64,000 bases of DNA from Marinomonas sp. MED121 (GCF_000153025.1 NZ_CH672429.1:313822-377821), one strand, 5' to 3'; shown: positions 24,511 to 32,102, counted from the first letter of the stretch. Notes: generated by a model from the letters alone, not told the origin. Made by a program: numbers and translations.

Positions 24511-24956
24511 GTGACTAGAACTTTTGATAAGCATATTGAACGTGATACACCCACATATTTTCCATACGCTGTTGATTCTAAGTAAGCGTGGCGTTGATAG
24601 AAAGCCACCGCTTTTAAGTTAATCCTACGTGTCGATAGGACTGCTTTCCTATAACCGTTTTCTACTGCGTAGAGCTCAAGCTGTTTTAACAAATAGGAAC
24701 CGGCGCCAGATTTATTAGAGTACATTCGCTTAAGCTCGCAAACTTCGAATTCGTGGTATCGAAATACGCCGCAAGCTACTGCAATATTAGCTTGATATAC
24801 AACTAAGCATCCATCTTTCAATGAATCGAAATCATCAGATACAAACGAGCTTTCACCAGAGTCACTCGTTATATTTCGGAGCGATGAATTCAATTCGGCT
24901 ACAAGAGTCTGAAAATCAATGTTACTTGGTTCTACTTTCTTATGTTCAAATTTCAT
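24501..24956 (-). CDS. GNAT-family N-acetyltransferase (integron cassette)
   Basis: A protein of about 151 residues with a GNAT core: GCLVVYQANIAVACGVFRYHEFEVCELKRMYSN (beta2-beta4), acetyl-CoA loop NKSGAGSYLLKQLE, and RRINLKAVAFYQRHAYLES near the C-terminus. The acceptor is unknown. ATG 24956 is the better start; GTG 24965 is possible. The last codons (TQY, stop TAA at 24501) come from the end of the neighbouring mobile element, so the native C-terminus has probably been altered. Cassette-start repeat copy 2 lies just upstream. Confidence 0.82.
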   Translation of the reverse strand: MKFEHKKVEPSNIDFQTLVAELNSSLRNITSDSGESSFVSDDFDSLKDGCLVVYQANIAVACGVFRYHEFEVCELKRMYSNKSGAGSYLLKQLELYAVENGYRKAVLSTRRINLKAVAFYQRHAYLESTAYGKYVGVSRSICLSKVLVTQY

Positions 24957-24966
24957 ATTAGTCACA

Positions 24967-25013
24967 TAACATTTTAATAATGCGCACGCTCAATTTGTCC
25001 GATTTATCCACCG
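24967..25013 (-). repeat. Cassette-start repeat, copy 2 (short)
   Basis: A 47-base copy of the repeat at 23020-23085, placed directly before the GNAT start. Identity ends at CCGGTGGATAAATCGG on the upstream side, where the sequence switches to the truncated mazG copy. Confidence 0.8.
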
Positions 25014-25041
25014 GAAATTAAATGGACAGCCATGTTAAAAC

Positions 25042-25148
25042 TTGTGATCAACCATTTTAATATAGCTTTGTAACTCTGATAACTTCATAAAATCCCTCTT
25101 ATTGGAATGGGTGTCTCATTAGTATTTTCCAATTACATAGAAAATCTA
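25042..25148 (-). pseudogene. Truncated duplicate of the mazG-like cassette
   Basis: These 107 bases match 19104-19210 at all but three positions. They contain the upstream region and the first 15 codons of the MazG-like gene (start at 25088, MKLSELQSYIKMVDHK), after which homology stops and a TAA follows. Unlike the complete copy, this one still joins its attC (25145-25241) without an IS, so it shows what the intact junction looked like. Confidence 0.9.
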
Positions 25149-25241
25149 ACGCCTTGCTTAGAGGCGATAAATTGTTGGCTACAATTGCGAGAAACGAAAC
25201 TATCCAACTGTTTAGTGTCCGTTTGAATGGCTTATTATGTG
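25145..25241 (-). other. attC site 4
   Basis: On the minus strand the site runs to TCTAAGCAAGGCGTTAGA (R') with inner arms AACAGTTGGAT / AGCCAACAATTTATCGCC. The R'' side reads ATAATAAGCCATTCAAACGGAC instead of the usual TAACAAGCC, so one core base is mutated. The GFA gene reads through it and stops inside. Confidence 0.85.
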
Positions 25242-25634
25242 GTGCAGCTCAGGCACACCATCATATTGCTTTCCTTTATCCGAGATTTCGTCCCAACTTG
25301 CTTTTGATGATACGCATAAATGATTACTTATCTCTAACCCTAAGGCATTATCTAAAAGACCTGCGGGAACCCAGAACTCAATATTGCGATACATATTTGG
25401 TACTGTAGAGCCGCAAGATGCACAAAAATCAACTCGATAACCTGTTGGTTTCTGATAAGTTTTAATATCACTAGTTCCTGATAGCCAGTTAAAATTTTCT
25501 TTAGGAATAATAAACGCAGTATTTGATGTGGATGACGTAACCTTACGACACATAGAACAATGACATTGATAAAGTTTTGGCATTACCCCATTAACTTCGA
25601 ATTTAACATTTTCACAGAAACAACTACCAATCAT
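25212..25634 (-). CDS. GFA-family zinc protein (integron cassette)
   Basis: A 140-residue member of the same Mss4-like family as the gene at 4088. The ligands are SCFCENV (near residues 4-6), CHCSMCR and CASCGS. Its final residues, about IISHSNGH, are encoded by attC sequence. Formaldehyde handling cannot be assumed. The ATG at 25634 is 20 bases inside the cassette start GCGTTATATG. The divergence from the 4088 protein suggests separate acquisition. Confidence 0.85.
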   Translation of the reverse strand: MIGSCFCENVKFEVNGVMPKLYQCHCSMCRKVTSSTSNTAFIIPKENFNWLSGTSDIKTYQKPTGYRVDFCASCGSTVPNMYRNIEFWVPAGLLDNALGLEISNHLCVSSKASWDEISDKGKQYDGVPELHHIISHSNGH

Positions 25635-25650
25635 TAATGAACCCTATTAA

Positions 25651-25677
25651 TCATATAACGCCTTGCTAATGGACAGC
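25651..25677 (-). other. attC site 5, 3' half only
   Basis: On the minus strand GTCCATTAGCAAGGCGTTAT is a typical R'-L' half of an attC. The complementary R'' half is missing, and a short mobile element (25691-25758) lies where it should be. Confidence 0.65.
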
Positions 25678-25690
25678 TTAAAAAAATCAT

Positions 25691-25758
25691 AAAAACATCC
25701 ATCTTAATGATGAATAAAAGAAGGTCAAATTGGAGAGGCTTTCCTGATAATAATACTA
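25691..25758 (-). mobile_element. MITE-like non-autonomous copy of the IS200-like element
   Basis: A 68-base segment. Its minus-strand left part (ATTATTATCAGGAAAGCCTC, then TCCAATTTGACC) and right part (TTAAGATGGATGTTTTTATG) correspond to the two ends of the element at 23110-24392, with the interior deleted. It sits in a broken attC. Confidence 0.6.
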
Positions 25759-25789
25759 TGTAAAAACAACCTTCAATATGACAACTCAC

Positions 25790-26137
25790 TTACCTCTTTA
25801 AACCTACAGAATAAATCCTACAAAAATCTAAAGCACTAGCAAAATTAGGTTGGTGATTAGCTTCGTAATGTATAACGACTTCCTTTTCTGCTGCTAATGC
25901 AGTTAAAAGTAAAGATAATGCCGTTTCAGAATCACCCGATTTTTCAAGGTAGAAACCACTGCTACTACCAGGGCACTCAACATCAAAATTAACTTGTATA
26001 TCTAGACCTTTATGCTCTTCTATTGTGTAGTTACGTATATAGCTTACTTTAGACGTAACCTGCGAAACGCTTCCCGCAAGCGATAAACTAGGAATAAAAA
26101 TAAAACTTAAAAATAATACGGTTATTGATTTTACCAT
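25790..26137 (-). CDS. Small secreted protein of unknown function (integron cassette)
   Basis: A 115-residue protein with a signal peptide (MVKSITVLFLSFIFIPSLSLAG) and a mature domain of about 93 residues with two cysteines (VECPGSSSG and DFCRIYS), likely a disulfide. The pattern of LSLLLTALAAEKEVVIHYEA followed by a late CRI motif resembles the frameshifted gene at 11014-11363 (LNMVLTAYASGKNVKLIGTGSC). Small exported proteins of this kind are frequent in integron cassettes. Their function is unknown. Confidence 0.65.
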   Translation of the reverse strand: MVKSITVLFLSFIFIPSLSLAGSVSQVTSKVSYIRNYTIEEHKGLDIQVNFDVECPGSSSGFYLEKSGDSETALSLLLTALAAEKEVVIHYEANHQPNFASALDFCRIYSVGLKR

Positions 26138-26202
26138 TTAATACTACACCATTTTTATATGAATTTAATTGATACAAAGATTACTAAAACAGGCATTTTA
26201 GA

Positions 26203-26270
26203 TTATCAAGACAAGCTTTTTAAAAGAAATCGGCGTAAAAATATTAACTCGGAGTGACTGTCCTAATAAA
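26203..26270 (-). mobile_element. MITE-like non-autonomous copy, second in array
   Basis: A 68-base segment with the same arrangement as 25691-25758: ATTAGGACAGTCACTCCGAG at one end and TTTTAAAAAGCTTGTCTTGA at the other on the minus strand. The match to the left end is moderate. It lies between the 25790 and 26320 genes, where an attC would be expected. Confidence 0.5.
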
Positions 26271-26319
26271 ACTAAACTTAGTCCTGATAAAACTTTTGGA
26301 GCGGTTTTTGATGTGCTTA

Positions 26320-27006
26320 TTAAGTGTATTCGCCGGCATATTGCAAATACTTATCTAATACGTTTTTTGTAATAGCCAGCATTTTCCACCTAATTTTCGA
26401 GTTCGTAATAGGTGCTGAGACCCAATTTCCATGACGTACAGGGTCAGCATAATTCTTTACTAATTCTGTTATCTCGGAACGATCAGTTCCTAGTGCCTTA
26501 TGCATATCTTCCCAGCTATTAAAAGAAGACTTTATTCCTTCTATTGCTCTAAAACAATACGTAGCGCAATCTTTTGTATCAGTCATGGCATTCAGGTAAT
26601 CACGTACTGACAGCCTAAAAAAAACATCCCTCCCAGCAAGGCGATATGCTGCATTGAAAGTAGGTATATGAGGATCAAATCCTAGATGTTCATTAGGAGA
26701 TTCACCTCTAGGGCGAACGCCAAAAACATGAGGCGTTCCATCTTCTTCAGTAATTTGTACTATTTCAACTGTATAACCACACCCAAGTGAGAAACCTAGA
26801 GCTCCGACTATAATATTCGCAATATCTTCCGCTGTAATATGAGCTGCAATCCAACCGTCTAGACTCGGAACATCAAGACTTACTGTGAGTTGAGATGCAT
26901 CACATTGCACAACAACTTCGCCACCACCTTCTATCTTCATCCCCACTTTACTAAATGATACAGCCGCCCTCTCTGGATGAACTATTCCTGTTGCAAAGTA
27001 CTTCAT
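26320..27006 (-). CDS. Protein of unknown function (probable integron cassette)
   Basis: A 228-residue soluble protein with no signal peptide. The N-terminal half is beta-rich (FATGIVHPERAAVSF, VVVQCDASQLTVSLDV). The C-terminal half is helical and contains YCFRAIEGIKSSFNSW, DRSEITELVKNYADPVRHGNW, a pattern seen in HEPN-like domains of defence proteins. That resemblance is weak. AGGTGA lies five bases before the ATG at 27006. It is the last gene before cassette-start repeat copy 3. No full attC follows it, but TTAATAAGCACATCAAA at its stop looks like a degenerate R'' half. Confidence 0.55.
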   Translation of the reverse strand: MKYFATGIVHPERAAVSFSKVGMKIEGGGEVVVQCDASQLTVSLDVPSLDGWIAAHITAEDIANIIVGALGFSLGCGYTVEIVQITEEDGTPHVFGVRPRGESPNEHLGFDPHIPTFNAAYRLAGRDVFFRLSVRDYLNAMTDTKDCATYCFRAIEGIKSSFNSWEDMHKALGTDRSEITELVKNYADPVRHGNWVSAPITNSKIRWKMLAITKNVLDKYLQYAGEYT

Positions 27007-27015
27007 TGTGATCAC

Positions 27016-27081
27016 CTAAAACTTTAATAATACACACGCTCGATTTGTCCGACTTATCCACCGCACTCAAAACGTCACATC
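27016..27081 (-). repeat. Cassette-start repeat, copy 3
   Basis: A 66-base segment matching copy 1 (23020-23085) with scattered substitutions, and placed the same way directly upstream of a cassette gene. It marks the right edge of the array in this window. Confidence 0.8.
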
Positions 27082-27405
27082 ACTCTTTTTTAGATAAGAT
27101 TTAAAAAGGAAAGGTTACTTATCAACTAAACACCTTCCTGGCTAAACGTACATACGCCTTATTTCAATCCCTGCTTAATCAGTAACAAAACCATTGTTTC
27201 ACTACTTTATAACTCATTGATTCTATATGATTTTACACCCGAGACAAAACCGATACAAAGATAAAATCTGTTAAATTTGACGAGGCTCACTTATCCCTCC
27301 TCTGACCCCAATCCACAATTTCCAATTTTTTTCACTCTAAGCCCTAACACTCCCTCGCGTAATAAGGTATAAAGCGTCGCAAAGAAACAGACTATTGGAG
27401 GCCGT
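27082..27405. other. Intergenic region at the array boundary
   Basis: 324 bases between the array and the housekeeping-type DsbA-like gene. A stretch near 27274-27296 (AAATTTGACGAGGCTCAC) weakly resembles the left end of the IS200-like element. No integrase gene, attI site or tRNA is visible here. The DsbA-like promoter must lie in its right part. Confidence 0.45.
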
Positions 27406-28050
27406 ATGGCTGATTTTCGTATCGATATCATTTGTGACACCGTTTGCCCGTGGGCTTACCTTGGTTATTCACGCTTAAAACAAGCGATGGAGCAACTAGG
27501 TGATGATTATCGATTTGATATTCGCTGGCAGCCCCTTGAGTTACACCCAGAAGTGTCTACTCAAGGACAAGACAGAATCGAATATTTGACTAGCCGTTTT
27601 GGCAGTGAAGAAAGACTCAACGAAGCGGATCACGCGCTGCAGCAAGTAGGTAAAGAAGAAGGCATAGAGTTTAACTTTAGCGATAAGGCTATTATCCCTA
27701 ATACTTACCTAAGCCACCAGCTTATCCATATTGCCAATACGAAGAAGCTTGGTACTAACCTCGCGTTAGCGCTTTTCCACGCTTACTTTAGCGATGCCAA
27801 AGACATAGGTGATGTGGATGTGTTAGCTGAGATTGGTAAGCAGGCTGGCCTTGATGAAGATGCGATTGAAGATGCCTTCACAGAAGAAACTAAGGTGAAA
27901 GTTGAGAAGAAGCTAGCGCAATTTAAGAAGCTAGAAATCGATAGCTCGCCGACCTATGTGATTAACGATCAATACGTTATCCAAGGGCCGCACCAAGCGA
28001 AAGACTTCTTCAAAGTGATTATGGATATTGCTGAGAAGACACCCGCTTAA
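27406..28050 (+). CDS. DsbA-family (FrnE-like) thioredoxin-fold protein
   Basis: A 214-residue cytoplasmic protein of the FrnE/2-hydroxychromene-2-carboxylate isomerase-like branch of DsbA. The motif CPWA (residues 14-17) stands where family members usually have CPWC, so the second redox cysteine is missing. The cis-proline loop SSPTYVIN and the end GPHQAKDF are normal. A role in polyketide-like or disulfide chemistry is possible, but a one-cysteine site suggests isomerase or glutathione-dependent action. GGAGG precedes the ATG. A strong terminator follows. Confidence 0.83.
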   Translation: MADFRIDIICDTVCPWAYLGYSRLKQAMEQLGDDYRFDIRWQPLELHPEVSTQGQDRIEYLTSRFGSEERLNEADHALQQVGKEEGIEFNFSDKAIIPNTYLSHQLIHIANTKKLGTNLALALFHAYFSDAKDIGDVDVLAEIGKQAGLDEDAIEDAFTEETKVKVEKKLAQFKKLEIDSSPTYVINDQYVIQGPHQAKDFFKVIMDIAEKTPA

Positions 28051-28066
28051 GCACGTCTTACGACAT

Positions 28067-28096
28067 AAAAAAGGGAAGCCACTGGCTTCCCTTTTT
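28067..28096. terminator. Bidirectional rho-independent terminator
   Basis: GGGAAGCC (28073-28080) pairs with GGCTTCCC (28084-28091) around ACT, flanked by an A-run and a T-run. It serves both the DsbA-like gene (rightward) and the OsmC gene (leftward). Confidence 0.92.
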
Positions 28097-28130
28097 GCTT
28101 TCTGCGATCTTCGCTTTTTTCTTACTTTAT

Positions 28131-28607
28131 TCAGACCAAAGACAAGCGCACTTGGGTTTCGATCTGGGTTTTCACTGAGTTCGCAATAAAACAAAGATCG
28201 TGAGCTTGGTGATGCATCTTTTCAAGTTGCTCTAGGCTTGGTTGACGCTCACCCAAGAAAGCCACATAAGGTCGAAGGGTGACTTTGGTCATGGCAATTT
28301 TACCCTCTTCGTCTTCTTCCATCACACCTATAGCATCATCTTTATATTCATTAATCAGATAGCGCTTTTTAGCGGCAATAGATAAAAAGAAAAGCATATG
28401 ACAGCTCGACAAAGAGGTGACAAAGGCTTCTTCTGGGTCGACATTCGCTTCAACCGAATAGGGCAAAGGCACGATATGAGGAGAAGAGGATGCAGGCACA
28501 CTCAGGCCTCCATCAAAATGCCATTGATGTGCTCGGCTATATTGGTTATCGATAAAACTTTCATCTTCACCTTTGTGCCATTGCACGCAAGCATAATACT
28601 CAGACAT
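28131..28607 (-). CDS. OsmC-family peroxiredoxin-like protein
   Basis: A 158-residue OsmC/Ohr-fold protein with the two reactive cysteines, one in VTSLSSCHMLFFL and one in HDLCFIANSVK, plus the DPEEAFVTSLSSCH context typical of the family. It should reduce organic or inorganic hydroperoxides in the cytoplasm. It lies 36 bases downstream of the NhaC-family gene on the same strand, so cotranscription is possible. Confidence 0.88.
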   Translation of the reverse strand: MSEYYACVQWHKGEDESFIDNQYSRAHQWHFDGGLSVPASSSPHIVPLPYSVEANVDPEEAFVTSLSSCHMLFFLSIAAKKRYLINEYKDDAIGVMEEDEEGKIAMTKVTLRPYVAFLGERQPSLEQLEKMHHQAHDLCFIANSVKTQIETQVRLSLV

Positions 28608-28642
28608 ACCCTCTCCCTAAATGCATCTAGTGATAAAACCGA

Positions 28643-29962
28643 TTAGCGCTTATCTTCCCTTGGCCATAAGAACAGAACAAAGAACAAGGTAATAATCGCA
28701 AGAGCCCAACAATAGTAGATACTTGAAACCAAAGCAAAAGGCGAAATAGCGGCGATAGAACTTGCCAATAGAATTTGCGCGCCATAAGGAATCAAGCCCT
28801 GTACCACACAAGAGAAAATATCCAGTAAGCTCGCACTTCTGGCAGCACTGACTTGGTATTTCTCGGCAATCTCTTTTGCTACGGCCCCTGAGATGAGAAT
28901 GGCAATGGTATTGTTCGCGGTCGCAAAGTTCATTAATGCGACGAGCAAGGCAATACAGATCTCACCGGCTTTGGTTTGCATTAAACCTAGATCAGCAAGT
29001 TTACTTACCAAGGCTTGTAGTTTGGCTGAGATCCAAGCTAGGCCACCTTCACTTCGCATGAGAGCAGCAAGACCGCCTATCAACAAAGATAGGAGCATGG
29101 TTTCTTGCATGGCACCAAAGCCTGCATACACATCTTGGCTAATGCTGGCAATGCCATAGGTTTCTTGGTGGAAATACCCAATACCCGAAGCGAGTAGCAA
29201 GCCACTAAAAAGCACCACAAAAACATTGATACCCAAAACGGCCAAAGCTAATACCGCTAGGTAAGGCAAAATCAAGATGTATTCATAGTCGCCCACATCG
29301 GCTAATTGGCTATCGGCACCGGCAAAATAAAGGACAACCAAGGTGATGAGTGCGGCTGGAATGGCAAGCTTCACATTCATACGAAACTTGTCTTTCATCT
29401 CACAACCTTGGGTGCGGGTTGCCGCAATCGTGGTATCTGAAATGATAGATAGGTTGTCACCAAACATGGCACCACCCACTACACTTGAGATAGCGAGCAC
29501 TAGCTCGATATCACTGACCTCAGACACACCTAAGGCAACGGGTGCAATAGCAGCTATAGTACCCATTGACGTACCCATGGCGGTGGCAATAAAGGCAGAG
29601 ATAATAAACAAACCCGGCAGAACAAAACTACTAGGCACACTTGCTAAGGCAAAGTTAACCGTCGCATCAACTGCCCCTATCGACTTCATTACGCTGGCAA
29701 AAGCACCCGCTAATAAAAAGATAAGTACCATGGTAATAATGGTGTTATCGCCCACTCCTTTAATAAAGGTATCTAGGGCTTTATTGAAAGGCCCTTTTAC
29801 CATAAAAAAGGCAATCAGAATGGCGGGTAAAATCGCCACCGGGGCTTTGATTTGATAGAAGGCAAAATCAGTACCTAAGCTTTGATAATAAAGCCCGCTA
29901 CCAATAAAAAGACTTAAAAATACGAGAAATGGCAAAACTGCCAAAGGGGACACTTTGTTCAC
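28643..29962 (-). CDS. NhaC-family Na+/H+ antiporter
   Basis: A 439-residue integral membrane protein with about 11-12 hydrophobic segments. The FGDNLSIISDTTIAATRTQGC signature and the STANNTIAI-like (FATANNTIAILISG) segment mark the NhaC family. It should exchange Na+ (or Li+) for H+ across the inner membrane; some members instead move organic acids or lactate/malate. The start is GTG at 29962, with GGAG 11 bases upstream. It stands between OsmC and a flavin-oxidase-like gene, all leftward. Confidence 0.87.
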   Translation of the reverse strand: MNKVSPLAVLPFLVFLSLFIGSGLYYQSLGTDFAFYQIKAPVAILPAILIAFFMVKGPFNKALDTFIKGVGDNTIITMVLIFLLAGAFASVMKSIGAVDATVNFALASVPSSFVLPGLFIISAFIATAMGTSMGTIAAIAPVALGVSEVSDIELVLAISSVVGGAMFGDNLSIISDTTIAATRTQGCEMKDKFRMNVKLAIPAALITLVVLYFAGADSQLADVGDYEYILILPYLAVLALAVLGINVFVVLFSGLLLASGIGYFHQETYGIASISQDVYAGFGAMQETMLLSLLIGGLAALMRSEGGLAWISAKLQALVSKLADLGLMQTKAGEICIALLVALMNFATANNTIAILISGAVAKEIAEKYQVSAARSASLLDIFSCVVQGLIPYGAQILLASSIAAISPFALVSSIYYCWALAIITLFFVLFLWPREDKR

Positions 29963-30149
29963 TTTGTCAAACGCTCCGAAGGATAATAGAAGTAACGCGC
30001 AGAGAATAACTTATGGTGACTCTCAGCGGACGACAAGCTTACGTCACTTCTAAATTATTACCACGCAAAAGGCTTAAGGTATCATGAGAGGAATTCATCT
30101 AGTGCATCTCGTCTAGCCCTGCTCATTTGCCTTATCCCTTGTCTGTGCT

Positions 30150-30755
30150 TTAAAGACCCTGCTTATATCGGGCGATCATGGCCTCTTGGCTTTCTGGCTC
30201 TTCATCTATCTTAAGTTGATCATGCATCATTCTACCCATGGTCGGCAGCTTAGAGCGTTCAATTTTCGTGTCTTCAGACCAAAGCTCAGATCGCATTAGC
30301 GCTTTAGCACAATGTAAAAAGACCTCTGTCACTTGGATCTCGATACATGAGATAGGTGGTTTTTGATGGGAAGCAAAGAGACTCAAATAATCTTCTCTGG
30401 TCGAAATACGCGCTGTGCCATTGACTCTTAAAGTTTCATCCACACCAGGGATCAGAAATAAACAACCAATATTGCCTGTTTCAAGAAGGTTCACCAAGGT
30501 ATCAAGACGGTTATTCCCTCTTGCATCTGGGATGATGATGCAGTTGTTATTGATCACCTTGATAAACCCAGGCTCACCGCCCCTTGGCGATGAATCTAAC
30601 GCACCTGATTTAGCATAACTGGATAAGGTGACAAAGGGAGAATGCTCGATAAAGTTAATCGAATGCTTTTCTAATGCATCCAGTTGTTTGTCTTTTGCTC
30701 TGCCTTTTGCAAAGCCATAGAGCTCTCTAAGTTGTGCTTCTGATTCAATGTACAT
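30150..30755 (-). CDS. Pyridoxamine 5'-phosphate oxidase-family protein
   Basis: A protein of about 201 residues with the split-barrel flavin-binding fold (FVTLSSYAKSGALDSSPRGGEPGFIKV, then IGCLFLIPGVDETLRVNGTARIS). It belongs to the group of putative FMN-dependent PNPOx-like enzymes around 200 residues long with a C-terminal HCAKALMRSELW motif. True pyridoxamine phosphate oxidase activity is not implied. AAGG favours ATG 30755 over ATG 30761. Confidence 0.85.
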   Translation of the reverse strand: MYIESEAQLRELYGFAKGRAKDKQLDALEKHSINFIEHSPFVTLSSYAKSGALDSSPRGGEPGFIKVINNNCIIIPDARGNNRLDTLVNLLETGNIGCLFLIPGVDETLRVNGTARISTREDYLSLFASHQKPPISCIEIQVTEVFLHCAKALMRSELWSEDTKIERSKLPTMGRMMHDQLKIDEEPESQEAMIARYKQGL

Positions 30756-31076
30756 AATCATCCTTGCTCATTTTATTTAAAGAAAGTTAAGGCTTTTAGA
30801 CCTTCTTTGTATTGCCTATTTACTGATCACTTCTAACATTAGTTTACCCACCAAGGCGTTAGGTTGTAACAAGCCTTTTTAGACATTATTACCAGAGACG
30901 AACCTAACATCGGCTCTAGTAATACTTAAAATTAGAATTCCCGATGCTAGTAGAGCTTACTTTTGTAAGGGCGTTCAATGGATTTGCCCAAGACGCCTTT
31001 AGTCAGGTAGTGAGTGCATCTCATATGTCTTGGCGGACAACTAGAATAAACAATAAAATTAAACCGAGGTAGTCCC
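30756..31076. other. Intergenic region, divergent promoters
   Basis: 321 bases between the leftward PNPOx-family gene and the rightward TRAP operon. It should hold the operon promoter and any LysR site, but no convincing dyad or -10/-35 pair was found. AGGT-type sequence precedes the dctP start. Confidence 0.4.
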
Positions 31077-32102
31077 ATGAGCAGCCCAATTAAACAAATC
31101 TTCAAACTAGGTATGGTAGCCGTCACCGCTGGTGCAATTTCTTTAGCAGCAAGTAGCAGTTTTGCTGCAACCAGCTTGCGTCTTTCTCATCCTGCTCCAC
31201 CGGGATCAGAGCAAGATGATTGGTCAAAAGAGTTTGCCAAGCGTGTTGAGGCTAAAACAGAAGGCCGCGTTAATGTTCGAGTTTACCCTGCAAACCAGCT
31301 AGGTGACCTTGAAGAAGTCTATGAGCTTATTCGCTACGGTGTTGTCGATGCCGCTGTACAGTCTTTTTCGACCAAGTATGACAAACGTTTGAATATTTCT
31401 TGGTTCCCTTACTCTGTATCAACCTATGACGAAGCGGAAACCTCATGGAGTGATGGTGGCTTTATCTTTGATGTCGTCAATGACCTACTTAAACCGCAAA
31501 ACATCACCATGCTAGCACCTTATGCAGTGGGTATGGGTGGCATGGCGGTTAGCTCTAATGTAACAAACCCTGCTAACCCAGATGCAAAACATAAAAACCT
31601 AAAAATCCGTGTTTGGCCATCAGGTGTGGGTACTCAGCGCCCTGTACTTGAGCGTCTTGGTTATAACACAGCCACCATGCCTTGGGCCGAGCTTTACACT
31701 GGGGTTCAAACTGGCGTGATTGACGGCATGATAGGTGGAACACCAGAAAATGCCGTACGTGATTGGAACGGTATTGTTAAAACCTGGTTACAAATCAATA
31801 ACTTTTTCGAAGTTAACTCTCTCATCATTAATAGCAAAAAGTTCAACACACTGGATAAAGGCGACCAAGCCATTATCCAGAACATTGCCACTAATATGGC
31901 CGCAGAACGCTTTAAGCGTGTAGCACAAGCAGATATCGACTATCGCCAACAGTTAACGGACGCTGGCGTGACGGTTGTTACCTTCTCTGATGAAGAGATG
32001 AAAGTCTTTTCTGATGCGATTCGTAAAGATGTTTGGCCAAATATCAAAGATGAAATTGGCGATGAACTTTTCCAAAAACTAAGCGCTTACTACAGTAAAT
32101 AA
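31077..32102 (+). CDS. TRAP transporter substrate-binding protein (DctP)
   Basis: A 341-residue periplasmic protein with a signal peptide (about 1-30, cleaved near SSFA-A) and the DctP fold. LRLSHPAPPGSEQDDWSKEFAKRVEAKTEGRV opens the mature protein. Conserved blocks are NQLGDLEEVYELIRYG and the ligand-clamp arginine in KIRVWPSG (near residue 180). It delivers an organic acid or related solute to the DctQM membrane complex. It heads an operon with metabolic genes. Two hairpins follow before dctQ. Confidence 0.93.
   Translation: MSSPIKQIFKLGMVAVTAGAISLAASSSFAATSLRLSHPAPPGSEQDDWSKEFAKRVEAKTEGRVNVRVYPANQLGDLEEVYELIRYGVVDAAVQSFSTKYDKRLNISWFPYSVSTYDEAETSWSDGGFIFDVVNDLLKPQNITMLAPYAVGMGGMAVSSNVTNPANPDAKHKNLKIRVWPSGVGTQRPVLERLGYNTATMPWAELYTGVQTGVIDGMIGGTPENAVRDWNGIVKTWLQINNFFEVNSLIINSKKFNTLDKGDQAIIQNIATNMAAERFKRVAQADIDYRQQLTDAGVTVVTFSDEEMKVFSDAIRKDVWPNIKDEIGDELFQKLSAYYSK

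Noticed and set aside
27016-27405. Integron integrase or attI site at the right end of the array
   Set aside because: No coding frame of suitable size and no integrase motif is visible; the next gene is an ordinary DsbA-like protein.
29343-29855. 170-codon plus-strand frame opposite the NhaC-family gene
   Set aside because: It is an antisense shadow of a membrane-protein gene whose translation matches a known family throughout; its own translation has no domain pattern.
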